Shown piece after piece: positions 7,388 through 15,385 of a DNA stretch of 21,394 bases; the first letter of the stretch is position 1, and each line of letters opens with the position of its first letter. Below the pieces are notes generated by a model. That model worked only from the letters and a program-made list of their open reading frames with translations. It did no database searches and was not told where the DNA came from. This DNA is from Bacteroides_E sp964583185. GTDB taxonomy: Bacteria; Bacteroidota; Bacteroidia; Bacteroidales; Bacteroidaceae. Location: the NCBI GenBank assembly GCA_964583185.1, contig CAZOVL010000047.1, forward strand, positions 1 to 21,394. Reading direction: 5' to 3'. The position numbers and the translations under genes are program-made.

Positions 7388-8410
7388 ATGAAAGCAATAA
7401 CAATAGCTCAGGAAGGCAAAGTAGTTTTGGTAGAGAAAGACAAACCCCGGATAAAGGCGGGTGAAGTGTTACTTCAAATTGCCTATGTGGGATTTTGTGG
7501 TTCAGATCTTAACACCTATTTAGGGAAAAACCCAATGGTTAAATTGCCTGTTATTCCGGGACATGAAATAGGAGCAGTTATAGCAGAGGTTGCCGAAGGG
7601 GTACCCAACCAACTGAAGCCGGGAATGGCTTGTACCGTTAATCCCTATACGAATTGTGGGTATTGTCCCTCTTGTCGCAATGGGCGTCCCAATGCTTGTC
7701 AGTTTAATGAGACCTTAGGGGTGCAACGAAACGGAGCAATGTGCGAATACCTGGCTGTGCCTTGGCAAAAAGTCATTGTCGATGAGGAGAATCACCTGAC
7801 ACCCCTGGATTTTGCATTGGTAGAGCCTATGAGTGTGGGCTTCCATGCCATTAGCAGAGCTGCGGTAATAGACACAGATGTGGTGTTGGTTATAGGGTGT
7901 GGAATGATTGGGTTGGGGGCCATTGTACGTGCTTCACTGCGTGGTGCCAAGGTCATTGCCATGGATTTGGATAATACCAAACTGAAGTTAGCCAAAAAGT
8001 TAGGAGCCCGCTATACCATTAATTCCAAAGAAGAGGATGTTCACCGGCGTTTACAGGAAATAACCCAACAGATGGGGCCGGATGTTGTTGTGGAGGCGGT
8101 GGGTAGCCCCATTACGTATCAAACGGCTATTCAAGAGGTGGCTTTTACCGGGCGGGTAGTTTGCATTGGCTATGCCAAAACGGAGATTGCTTTTGAAACC
8201 AAACTGTTTGTTCAAAAAGAGATGGACATTCGTGGTTCACGCAATGCGTTGCCTCAAGATTTTCGTGCCGTGATGGAATACTTAAAGAGAGGCACCTGTC
8301 CAATGGAAAGGTTTGTTAGTGAAATATATAGGCCGGAAGATGCTCAGTTGGCTTTGGAGCAGTGGGCTTCCAATCCGGCTAAAGTTTTTAGAATTTTAGT
8401 GCAGTTTTAA
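7388..8410 (+). CDS. Zn-dependent L-galactonate 5-dehydrogenase-like enzyme, 340 aa
   Basis: This is a medium-chain Zn alcohol dehydrogenase of the sorbitol dehydrogenase/LgoD type. Catalytic zinc residues appear as Cys37 (Phe-Cys-Gly-Ser-Asp), His59-Glu60 (Gly-His-Glu) and Glu146 (Val-Glu-Pro). A structural zinc site is formed by Cys90, Cys93, Cys96 and Cys104. The Rossmann fingerprint is Gly-Cys-Gly-Met-Ile-Gly-Leu-Gly at 170-177, and an Asp at the end of the next strand favours NAD over NADP. In the L-galactose route this step turns L-galactonate into D-tagaturonate. The gene starts 10 bases after the aldo/keto reductase and precedes the lactonase. The family fold is certain; the substrate is inferred from the operon and from resemblance to L-galactonate 5-dehydrogenases. 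Confidence 0.87.
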   Translation: MKAITIAQEGKVVLVEKDKPRIKAGEVLLQIAYVGFCGSDLNTYLGKNPMVKLPVIPGHEIGAVIAEVAEGVPNQLKPGMACTVNPYTNCGYCPSCRNGRPNACQFNETLGVQRNGAMCEYLAVPWQKVIVDEENHLTPLDFALVEPMSVGFHAISRAAVIDTDVVLVIGCGMIGLGAIVRASLRGAKVIAMDLDNTKLKLAKKLGARYTINSKEEDVHRRLQEITQQMGPDVVVEAVGSPITYQTAIQEVAFTGRVVCIGYAKTEIAFETKLFVQKEMDIRGSRNALPQDFRAVMEYLKRGTCPMERFVSEIYRPEDAQLALEQWASNPAKVFRILVQF

Positions 8411-8422
8411 TTCAGAATCAAT

Positions 8423-9346
8423 ATGAGTTATCCAATTGTTGATGCCCACGCACACTTATGGCTTCATCAAGATACAGAAGTAGATGGGCATAAAATAAAA
8501 ACCCTGAAAAATGGGCAATCTTTATTTATGGGAGAAGTGCGACAGATGGTTCCTCCATTTATGGTGGATGGAAAAAACAGTGCTGAAGTCTTTCTTTCCA
8601 ATATGGATTATGCACAAGTTTCTGCTGCAGTCATTACGCAGGAATATATTGATGGGCTTCAAAATGATTACCTGTGGGAGGTTCAGCAAAAATATCCACA
8701 CCGTTTTTTATGTTGTGGCATGTTCGATGTGCGTCAACCCAATTACCTTGACCATGCAAAAGAACTCATTGCCCAAGGTTTTCAAGGAATCAAACTACCC
8801 GCACAGCGTTTCTTCTTACCTCAGGGAAGAGTCTTTTTAACCTCAGAGCCTCTGATGGAAATCTATAAGTTAATGGAAGAACACCAGGTGTTTCTATCCA
8901 TTGATTTAGCCGATGGAGATGTACAGGTGGGCGAGATGGAGGAGATTATTCAGGAGTGTCCCCATTTAAGAATAGCCATTGGTCATTTTGCCATGGTTAC
9001 ACGCCCCAATTGGTTGGAGCAGGTAAAGTTGGCCAGAAATAAAAATGTAATGATTGAATCGGGTGGCATCACTTGGTTGTTCAACGATGAGTTCTATCCC
9101 TTTAAAGGGGCTGTTTTAGCCATTAAAGAGGCCGCTGAATGGGTGGGGATGGATAAGTTAATGTGGGGGTCGGACTATCCCAGAACCATTACGGCAATCA
9201 CCTATAGGATGTCTTACGATTTCATTGTAAAATCCTCTCTGCTCTCAGAAGATGAGAAAGTAAAGTTCTTAGGAGAGAATGCCAGGCGTTTTTATAACTT
9301 AAATCATTTAATAGAGTTACCTTACATTAAAAATATGTCGGAATAA
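8423..9346 (+). CDS. COG3618 amidohydrolase, L-galactono/L-fucono-1,5-lactonase, 307 aa
   Basis: This TIM-barrel metal-dependent hydrolase opens with the amidohydrolase His-x-His motif (Asp7-Ala-His9-Ala-His11-Leu-Trp). Other expected active-site residues are Lys124 in Gly-Ile-Lys-Leu, His188 in Ile-Gly-His-Phe and Asp251 in Gly-Ser-Asp-Tyr-Pro. Its length is typical of COG3618 sugar lactonases. It should hydrolyse the 1,5-lactone made by the aldo/keto reductase to the open-chain acid before the lactone rearranges to the 1,4 form. It has no signal peptide, so it is cytoplasmic. It starts 12 bases after the dehydrogenase gene. L-galactono-lactone is preferred over L-fucono-lactone because the neighbouring dehydrogenase resembles L-galactonate 5-dehydrogenase and no fuconate dehydratase is present. 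Confidence 0.88.
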   Translation: MSYPIVDAHAHLWLHQDTEVDGHKIKTLKNGQSLFMGEVRQMVPPFMVDGKNSAEVFLSNMDYAQVSAAVITQEYIDGLQNDYLWEVQQKYPHRFLCCGMFDVRQPNYLDHAKELIAQGFQGIKLPAQRFFLPQGRVFLTSEPLMEIYKLMEEHQVFLSIDLADGDVQVGEMEEIIQECPHLRIAIGHFAMVTRPNWLEQVKLARNKNVMIESGGITWLFNDEFYPFKGAVLAIKEAAEWVGMDKLMWGSDYPRTITAITYRMSYDFIVKSSLLSEDEKVKFLGENARRFYNLNHLIELPYIKNMSE

Positions 9347-9361
9347 ATAGCATAAAGTACT

Positions 9362-10627
9362 ATGAATAACAAAAAAGGAAATAAATATAAAATTACATTA
9401 GCCCTTATTTTTAGTCTGTTTTTCATCTGGGCCATCAGCAGTAACCTGCTACCCACAATGATAAGACAACTGATGAAAACCTGCGAGTTAAACACGTTTG
9501 AAGCCTCGTTCACTGAAACAGCTTATTGGTTGGCCTACTTCATCTTTCCCATTCCCATAGCCATGTTTATGAAGAAGTACAGTTATAAGGCGGGGATCAT
9601 CTTTGGGCTCATCTTGGCCGCTTTGGGTGGTTTGCTGTTTTTCCCGGCCTCCATCGTTAAGGAGTACTGGGCGTACTTGGGAATCTTCTTTATCATTGCC
9701 ACCGGAATGTGTTTCTTGGAAACGGCAGCCAATCCGTATGTAACCGTATTGGGCGATCCGAAAACGGCACCTCGCCGGTTAAATCTGGCACAGTCGTTCA
9801 ATGGGTTAGGTGCTTTTATTGCCGCCATGTTTCTTAGTAAGCTGGTGTTAAGCGGAAAAGAATATACCCGGGAAACCATACCTTCTGATTATCTGGGAGG
9901 TTGGGAAGGATATATTCAGTTTGAAACCGATGCCATGAAATTGCCCTACCTCATACTGGCCGCTGTTTTATTGGTCTTGGCCGTTATCTTTGTTTTTTCG
10001 CATTTGCCTAAAATCCAAGAGGGGGGGCACGAAGAGGGAGCCACCGGCAATGAGAAGCTAATCGATTTTAAGGTGTTGAAACGTAAACATCTGCGTTGGG
10101 GAGTCATTGCTCAGTTTTTCTACAATGGCGGACAAACTGCCATTAATAGTTTGTTCCTTGTTTACTGCTGTACCTATGCCGGTATGTCCGAGGGAATAGC
10201 CACCACTTTCTTTGGCCTCTATATGCTGGCTTTCTTAGTGGGAAGATGGATTGGTACTTTACTGATGGTTAAATTCAGACCTCAGGATATGTTGGTTGTC
10301 TATGCACTTGCCAATATTGTGTTGTGTGGTGTAATTATGGCTTTTGGTGGCACCGTGGGGCTTTATGCCATGCTGGGTGTCTCTTTCTTTATGTCCATTA
10401 TGTACCCAACCCAATTCTCTTTGGCCTTAAACGACTTGGGCGATAACACCAAAAGTGGTTCTGCCTTTCTTGTAATGGCTATTGTGGGAAATGCTTGCTT
10501 GCCTCAGTTAACGGCATACATCATGCACTTAAATGAAGCAGTATATCAAATGGCATACATTGTTCCACTCATCTGTTTCATTTTCTGTGCATACTACGGT
10601 TGGAAAGGTTATAAAGTGGTGGATTAA
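9362..10627 (+). CDS. FucP-like MFS sugar transporter, 421 aa
   Basis: This twelve-helix inner-membrane transporter is clearly homologous to the L-fucose:H+ symporter FucP. Shared segments include Phe-Phe-x-Trp-Ala in helix 1, Pro-Ile-Pro in helix 2, Lys-Lys-x-Ser-Tyr-Lys-Ala-Gly-Ile-Ile, Leu-Glu-Thr-Ala-Ala-Asn-Pro and Arg-Leu-Asn-Leu-Ala-Gln-Ser-Phe-Asn. Glu120 corresponds to FucP Glu135. The other FucP residue implicated in proton coupling, Asp46, aligns with Pro31 here, and FucP Asn42 aligns with Ser27. An acidic residue absent from FucP, Glu52, sits in helix 2 where FucP has Gln67. It probably imports L-galactose; the altered helix 1 may reflect a different substrate or coupling mode. 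It is the fourth gene of the operon, 15 bases after the lactonase. Confidence 0.88.
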   Translation: MNNKKGNKYKITLALIFSLFFIWAISSNLLPTMIRQLMKTCELNTFEASFTETAYWLAYFIFPIPIAMFMKKYSYKAGIIFGLILAALGGLLFFPASIVKEYWAYLGIFFIIATGMCFLETAANPYVTVLGDPKTAPRRLNLAQSFNGLGAFIAAMFLSKLVLSGKEYTRETIPSDYLGGWEGYIQFETDAMKLPYLILAAVLLVLAVIFVFSHLPKIQEGGHEEGATGNEKLIDFKVLKRKHLRWGVIAQFFYNGGQTAINSLFLVYCCTYAGMSEGIATTFFGLYMLAFLVGRWIGTLLMVKFRPQDMLVVYALANIVLCGVIMAFGGTVGLYAMLGVSFFMSIMYPTQFSLALNDLGDNTKSGSAFLVMAIVGNACLPQLTAYIMHLNEAVYQMAYIVPLICFIFCAYYGWKGYKVVD

Positions 10628-10643
10628 TGAAGTGGAATTTGTA

Positions 10644-12302
10644 ATGAAAAAGAATATGAAGAAAATACTGTTTTTATCTTTTATCTTGTGCTTAAGTAGC
10701 ATCTCTTTTGCTCAAATTGTGGAGCGTTCTCGTCCTCAAGAGTGGGATAACTTGGTTTTAGGAAGCCGTTTCATCGATCGTTTTTTGCCTATGGACGGCA
10801 AAGTCCTCTCTTCCGATACGTGGGGTGGGGAGAATGTAAAACCCCGTTACGTTGACAATGGCATTGAAGACAACATCTGGTCTTATTGGGGAGGTAACAT
10901 TAAAAAAGGACCAGACGGCAAGTATCATCTTTTTGTTTGTGGTTGGCTGGAGACTTCCGCCAAAGGACACGCTGAATGGCCCAACTCCATTGTGTTTAAT
11001 ACCGTGAGTGATAACTTAACAGGACCTTATCGGTTAAAAAATGTCATAGGAAAAGGGCACAATCCTGAGGTGTTCCAATTAAAAGACGGTCGTTATGTTC
11101 TTTATGTCATTGGCGGACGTTACGTTACCAACGACTTAAACGGCAAGTGGGACTATGGCACTTTTGACTTTAATCCACGCGATCGTAGAATCATTGAAGG
11201 GCTCTCTAATTTAACGTTTGCCCAGCGAGAAGATGGTTCCTATTTAATGATATGCAGAGGGGGAGGTGTTTGGATTAGTGAAGATGGCCTCTCCGAATAC
11301 AATCAAATCACTGATAAACGGGTCTATCCCGATGTAGATGGTCGTTTTGAAGACCCGGTGGTATGGAAAGATCATATTCAGTACCATATGATTGTAAATG
11401 ATTGGCTGGGACGTATTGCTTTCTATTTGCGCTCCAAAGATGGAATAAAGTGGGTAACCGATCCGGGTGAAGCCTATACGCCGGGTATTTCGGTACATAA
11501 AGATGGAAGGGTAGAAGATTGGTTTAAGTACGAACGTATTAAAATGTATCAAGATGAATATGGACGTGCCATACAAGCTAATTTTGCTGTAATAGATACC
11601 CTGAAACCGGAAGATAAACCCTATGACACACACAGCTCCAAAAACATATCCATCCCCTTAAATCCGGGATTGTTGCTAACCGTGTTAAACACTGCACCCA
11701 TCACCGCTAAAACAAAAACCATTCAAGTAAAGATTCAAGCGGAAGAGCATTTCAATCCATTAACCGATGTGGATGTTTCTTCTTTGCGTTTTGGTGCCAA
11801 TACCCTGGTGAACTACGGTAAAGGTTGTAGCGTTATGAAAACCGAAGCATCCGGAAAAGACCTGATTGTTACATTCAACGGAGCAGGCCATGGAATTACA
11901 AAAGACGAGTTTGCACCTAAGCTCATCGGGCGGAAAACCGATGGTACGCTTCTGTATGGTTATGCCCGGTTACCCCATGTAACCTATGAGGAACCTATTC
12001 TGTCTGTTTGTGCCCCTCGTTTTGAGTTGAACAACACGAATGGAATCTGTACCGTTGAGGTTCAGAATTTTGGATTGGTAGCCTCTGCTGAGGCTCAAAT
12101 AAAGGTGGAGTACATCAACGGAACAAAGAACACCAAGCTGTGTTCCGGAAAAGTAAAAGCACTTCAGCCGTACCAAAAAGAGCAGGTGCAACTTGCCGTT
12201 CAAAAAACATTGGAACCCGGTGTGGAGTATGAATTTGTAGTTACCGTTTTCTCCAAAAAAGAAACGCTGACCACGTTTACGGTAAAAACAAAGTTAGAAT
12301 AA
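10644..12302 (+). CDS. Exported five-bladed beta-propeller glycoside hydrolase-like protein, 552 aa
   Basis: The start at 10644 gives a typical signal peptide: basic Met-Lys-Lys-Asn-Met-Lys-Lys, a hydrophobic core, and cleavage after Ser-Phe-Ala23 before Gln24. The longer frame from 10533 overlaps the transporter gene and is rejected. Residues about 75-320 show five propeller-like repeats of the GH43/GH32/GH117 superfold: Gly-Pro-Asp-Gly-Lys-Tyr-His (89-95), Gly-His-Asn-Pro-Glu142-Val, Arg-Glu-Asp-Gly-Ser-Tyr, Phe-Glu236-Asp237-Pro, and Lys-Tyr-Glu297-Arg. Residues about 455-548 look like a CARDB or Ig-like domain. I cannot place it in a named CAZy family. Because it ends an L-galactose operon, it may release L-galactose from a periplasmic oligosaccharide; this is inference. 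There is no lipobox, so a periplasmic location is expected. Confidence 0.8.
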   Translation: MKKNMKKILFLSFILCLSSISFAQIVERSRPQEWDNLVLGSRFIDRFLPMDGKVLSSDTWGGENVKPRYVDNGIEDNIWSYWGGNIKKGPDGKYHLFVCGWLETSAKGHAEWPNSIVFNTVSDNLTGPYRLKNVIGKGHNPEVFQLKDGRYVLYVIGGRYVTNDLNGKWDYGTFDFNPRDRRIIEGLSNLTFAQREDGSYLMICRGGGVWISEDGLSEYNQITDKRVYPDVDGRFEDPVVWKDHIQYHMIVNDWLGRIAFYLRSKDGIKWVTDPGEAYTPGISVHKDGRVEDWFKYERIKMYQDEYGRAIQANFAVIDTLKPEDKPYDTHSSKNISIPLNPGLLLTVLNTAPITAKTKTIQVKIQAEEHFNPLTDVDVSSLRFGANTLVNYGKGCSVMKTEASGKDLIVTFNGAGHGITKDEFAPKLIGRKTDGTLLYGYARLPHVTYEEPILSVCAPRFELNNTNGICTVEVQNFGLVASAEAQIKVEYINGTKNTKLCSGKVKALQPYQKEQVQLAVQKTLEPGVEYEFVVTVFSKKETLTTFTVKTKLE

Positions 12303-12324
12303 ATAATTTGTTTCTGAATAACAC

Positions 12325-12367
12325 GAAAGGGTGTATGAGTTCATTTTACTGAGCCATACACCCTTTC
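12325..12367. terminator. Strong shared terminator hairpin between convergent genes
   Basis: A perfect 13-bp stem, GAAAGGGTGTATG (12325-12337) with CATACACCCTTTC (12355-12367), encloses a 17-base loop. It lies 22 bases after the operon's last stop and 35 bases from the end of the convergent AraC gene, so it can terminate transcription from both sides. The T run on either strand is short, so its strength rests on the stem. Confidence 0.8.
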
Positions 12368-12402
12368 CTTTGGGGTACCCTATAATAAAAGATGCCGGGG
12401 AA

Positions 12403-13281
12403 TTATTTATTTTCCTCCATAGCCTCTTTCTTCTTCAACGCTCTTTTTCTTACATCGCGTGGCGGATGTCCAAACTGTGCTCTGCAGAAGGTGGAAAAAT
12501 GAGAAGGAGAAGAGAAGTTATAATCTTCAATAATTGTTTTAAACGGTGTCTTTGTTGTGGTCAATAGCTCCTCCACCTTCTGTGTTTTTTGTTTCATCAT
12601 CCAGTTGTAGGGTGAATCATTGAAGGTGTTTTGGAAATACCTGTTAAATGTACGCTGAGAACAACCATAAAGATCGGCCAATTCCTCCACCGTCTTAAAG
12701 TTCTCATAATTAGCCATAACAAAGTCTTTGAAGCTGACTGCCTTGTCTAACATCGGTTTGAAGAATTCAACCAGCTCTTTTTTCTTATATTCTGCCCGCA
12801 GAATAAAAAATACCTCTTGCAGCTTCAGTAAATGCAAGTGCTTGCAAGAAAGTTTGTTGTCCAGGTAGTAATCCACACTTTTCAGTACTTTTTTAATACC
12901 TGATCTCAAAGGAAGTGCCTCATAGTTTTTCTCTTCCGTTGGCTTTTGCTTGTTGTATAAAGACTCCAGCATCCCTTTGTCACATAAATTAATGTGTCTT
13001 TCAAAAGTTACTAAAGTAAACTGCAAATCAGTCAGCGCTTTTCCCTTTATTTTGTTCCCTTTGGGAAGGAAAAACATATGGTCTCCTTCGTAAATCTTAC
13101 TTTCATACTCACAGGAATTGATTTCTACTTGCCCCGATTTTATAAAAAACAGGAAGTTTAAGCTCTTTTCTTGTAACGTAAAGTTTTCATTCGCTTTCAA
13201 TGTATAACGATTAAACCCGTTGAGAGTATTCGATAAGTAGTTAGTGCAAGAGAGGTGTTCGGTTAGGTATAATACTTTCAT
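12403..13281 (-). CDS. AraC-family regulator with cupin-like sensor, 292 aa
   Basis: The N-terminal half (about residues 20-95) is a small cupin-like beta barrel, recognisable by Phe-Phe-Ile-Lys-Ser-Gly-Gln-Val and Tyr-Glu-Gly-Asp-His-Met-Phe-Phe-Leu-Pro. The C-terminal AraC region (about 183-280) carries two helix-turn-helix motifs, one around Val-Glu-Glu-Leu-Ala-Asp-Leu-Tyr-Gly-Cys-Ser and the other near Ile-Glu-Asp-Tyr-Asn-Phe-Ser-Ser, ending in a Lys-rich tail. This subtype is frequent in Bacteroides as a stand-alone regulator of envelope genes. It lies 68 bases downstream of the S41 protease gene on the same strand, so the two may be cotranscribed. It is convergent with the L-galactose operon and there is no sign that it controls it. 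Confidence 0.85.
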   Translation of the reverse strand: MKVLYLTEHLSCTNYLSNTLNGFNRYTLKANENFTLQEKSLNFLFFIKSGQVEINSCEYESKIYEGDHMFFLPKGNKIKGKALTDLQFTLVTFERHINLCDKGMLESLYNKQKPTEEKNYEALPLRSGIKKVLKSVDYYLDNKLSCKHLHLLKLQEVFFILRAEYKKKELVEFFKPMLDKAVSFKDFVMANYENFKTVEELADLYGCSQRTFNRYFQNTFNDSPYNWMMKQKTQKVEELLTTTKTPFKTIIEDYNFSSPSHFSTFCRAQFGHPPRDVRKRALKKKEAMEENK

Positions 13282-13349
13282 TTTATGAGTCTATATTTAT
13301 TATATTATTCATATCTATTTTTATTTTATAGTTTTTATGTTTCAAGGTC

Positions 13350-14777
13350 TTATTGATAAAGCTGTACCGGTGTGCTTTTTCGGTCCAGTGAGGGCGATAA
13401 GATTTTGATGTCTGTTGTCAATGCTCTAGTTCCCCTCTTCACTTTCTCCGCCGGTATGCGATTTGTAATTACTGACAAGGCTATGTTTAGTAACACTTCA
13501 TCCGGATTTCCCAACTCTTCCAATCGGTACAATTCACCTATTTCACCGGAAGAAAAATGAGGATCAAATCCCTTTTCATATTCCGATTCTTTATCCTTGT
13601 TATATATTTGGCAAACAATGGGATGCATAGTCCATAAATTTTCATCGTCCGTATATTCATTAGAGCCCAAATTCTTACCCTCCGTTTTATCTCCAATGAG
13701 AACCACGTTCATATAGGGACTTAACGAGTTAATAATTAACTCCGAGGCCGAAGCCGTCCGGTTACTGGTAAGAATGTATAAGTTCTTTAAATCCAAATTA
13801 ACCCCATCTCCTAAGAACTTTTTATCAAATGTTTGTTCAACCCAAGGGTCTTTGTAGTTCCGGTTGAACTTCAGATAATACATCGTTTCTCCTTGGGCCG
13901 ATGCAGGAGCTAAAACTTCACAGAATAAAGCGGCTGAACTGATTATTCCTCCGTTGTTGTAGCGTAAATCCAACACCACATCATCCACGCCGGCCTTTTT
14001 GAACTCTTTCGATACGTTTCGTATTGCATCGTCGTATGACGTATCGCCCACATTCTTGTCTTTACCGGTAGTGAAGTGATTGTATAAAATGTATCCCACT
14101 TTTTTACCTTCTACGTTGAGTATTTTGGTGGTATGCACCGGGTTGTCTTCTATTGCACGAGCACCGGGTAAATAAATCTCTTTCGATAAAATCCATTTGC
14201 CGCTGTTATTGTCTTTCCCTTCTTGATAGGTACCCAACTGCAATTCCTGAGCCGCACCACCCAACAAGAATGTGTTTATGTCCTCTTCTGTTATGTAATG
14301 ACCGTTCGTTCCAATAATCCAGTCTCCTCGTTTCAAGCCGGCTTCATGGGCCGGACTGTTTTCAACCGTATAAAAAACCAATACTCCCATCTGATTACTT
14401 TGAGTCTCTGCATCTTTAAACAGATTGGGAACATATCCAAACTCAAAACCATAGGAGTTGGAAATATTCTGAATTGAACGGGTCTCTGCCGATGCTATGC
14501 TCTCTATATAGGAATAATACCTGCCATTCTTCTTTTCATTATCGCTCAGCAAGCTTTTGAAGAACTCTTCCGGATGAGAAAAATAATTCCGTTGTTTGTC
14601 GGCCGGAGGAATCTCCCAATAGTAGTGTTGATTCATGGTTTTCTCTATCCACCGATCTACTTTGGTCTGTTCGTGGTATTCTTCTCTTCGGTCTTCTCCA
14701 CAGGCTATGTTAATTAAGCCTATAGCAATAAAGGCCAAGGTTAGAGTTAGGGTTATATGTACTCTTCTGTTTTTCAT
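13350..14777 (-). CDS. S41 family C-terminal-processing-like protease lipoprotein, 475 aa
   Basis: This is a serine protease of the S41 (Tsp/CtpA) family. A signal peptide ends at Ala25-Cys26, followed by Gly-Glu-Asp-Arg-Arg-Glu-Glu, an acidic run typical of surface-directed Bacteroidetes lipoproteins. An N-terminal helical region comes first, then a PDZ domain (about 128-185, with Ser-Pro-Ala-His-Glu-Ala-Gly-Leu-Lys-Arg-Gly-Asp). The catalytic core (about 225-405) has Val-Leu-Asp-Leu-Arg-Tyr-Asn-Asn-Gly-Gly, the nucleophile Ser343 in Thr-Ala-Ser-Ala-Ser-Glu and the general base Lys368 in Glu-Gly-Lys. The dyad is intact, so it should be active on unstructured protein ends at the outer membrane or cell surface. 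The residue before the lipobox Ala-Cys (Asn-Ile) is somewhat unusual. Its substrate is unknown. Confidence 0.9.
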   Translation of the reverse strand: MKNRRVHITLTLTLAFIAIGLINIACGEDRREEYHEQTKVDRWIEKTMNQHYYWEIPPADKQRNYFSHPEEFFKSLLSDNEKKNGRYYSYIESIASAETRSIQNISNSYGFEFGYVPNLFKDAETQSNQMGVLVFYTVENSPAHEAGLKRGDWIIGTNGHYITEEDINTFLLGGAAQELQLGTYQEGKDNNSGKWILSKEIYLPGARAIEDNPVHTTKILNVEGKKVGYILYNHFTTGKDKNVGDTSYDDAIRNVSKEFKKAGVDDVVLDLRYNNGGIISSAALFCEVLAPASAQGETMYYLKFNRNYKDPWVEQTFDKKFLGDGVNLDLKNLYILTSNRTASASELIINSLSPYMNVVLIGDKTEGKNLGSNEYTDDENLWTMHPIVCQIYNKDKESEYEKGFDPHFSSGEIGELYRLEELGNPDEVLLNIALSVITNRIPAEKVKRGTRALTTDIKILSPSLDRKSTPVQLYQ

Positions 14778-14935
14778 AACAGTCTCAAATTTATAAATTT
14801 ATTACAATAAAAAAGAACAATTCTGTGTAATTAAAATGTTTTTAGCGGTTCAAAGTAAAAATTAAAATATTTGTCCCGAAGATAGAACATTTATTTTATA
14901 ATTATAGCCACTATGGCATATATATTTCATTTATG

Positions 14936-14958
14936 CCGTGAATTTAAAACTTTCACGG
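14936..14958 (-). terminator. Possible terminator hairpin after the 140-aa membrane gene
   Basis: CCGTGAA (14936-14942) and TTCACGG (14952-14958) form a perfect 7-bp stem with a 9-base loop, directly after the stop at 14963. On the minus strand the stem is not followed by a clear T run, so it may be a weak terminator or only a 3'-end stabilising hairpin. Confidence 0.4.
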
Positions 14959-14962
14959 GGTA

Positions 14963-15385
14963 TTACAATTTCGCTTTGACAATTCCCGTGTAGAGATAAA
15001 TCAGTCCGGCCCCCATCAGTGCGGTGGCCAAGCCGGTGTAGAAATATAAAATAAAACCGGAAGGAAAAAGTTCAAGGCGTCTGCCTAAGATGCCAAAAGT
15101 CATCATACAGGCTAAGGTTATCCAGCTTTTTCGGTTAAAAAATGAAAGGGGATGATTTAAACCCTCTTTTTTACTTATACGTTGGATGTTTTTCCGCGTA
15201 ATCGGTCTAAAAATGACAAAGAAAAAAATGAGGAAAATCAGTAGTGCCAAAGCCAGTTCCAGCGCCGGGTTTTTATGATGCGCAAGCCAGGTAACTATTC
15301 CGGTGTGAAAAACGTTTACCCCTGCAAAGAACCATACCAGTCCTGCATAGATAATTAGTTTTCTCTTGTTTACTTTCCAGTTCAT
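14963..15385 (-). CDS. Uncharacterised four-helix membrane protein, 140 aa
   Basis: I do not recognise the family. The sequence predicts four membrane segments (near residues 10-32, 42-60, 88-104 and 110-132). A basic loop with an Arg-Lys-Asn-Ile-Gln-Arg stretch lies between the second and third. Both the N-terminus (Lys-Val-Asn-Lys-Arg-Lys) and the C-terminus (Lys-Ala-Lys-Leu) are basic and probably cytoplasmic. It has a good -7 box about 50 bases upstream (15435-15442) and a small hairpin just after its stop, so it looks like a single-gene transcript between the envelope cluster and the S41 protease. No functional residues stand out. Confidence 0.7.
   Translation of the reverse strand: MNWKVNKRKLIIYAGLVWFFAGVNVFHTGIVTWLAHHKNPALELALALLIFLIFFFVIFRPITRKNIQRISKKEGLNHPLSFFNRKSWITLACMMTFGILGRRLELFPSGFILYFYTGLATALMGAGLIYLYTGIVKAKL

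Noticed and set aside
10533..10643. N-terminal extension of the propeller protein frame
   Set aside because: It overlaps the end of the transporter gene in another frame and would bury the signal peptide that begins at 10644.
11244..11633. 129-codon minus-strand frame inside the propeller gene
   Set aside because: Antisense to a coding region with clear propeller repeats and no independent start signals.
5286..12302. L-fucose oxidation operon as the alternative reading of the sugar gene cluster
   Set aside because: No fuconate dehydratase, keto-deoxy-fuconate dehydrogenase or aldolase is present, and the Zn dehydrogenase fits L-galactonate oxidation, though shared substrate range remains possible.
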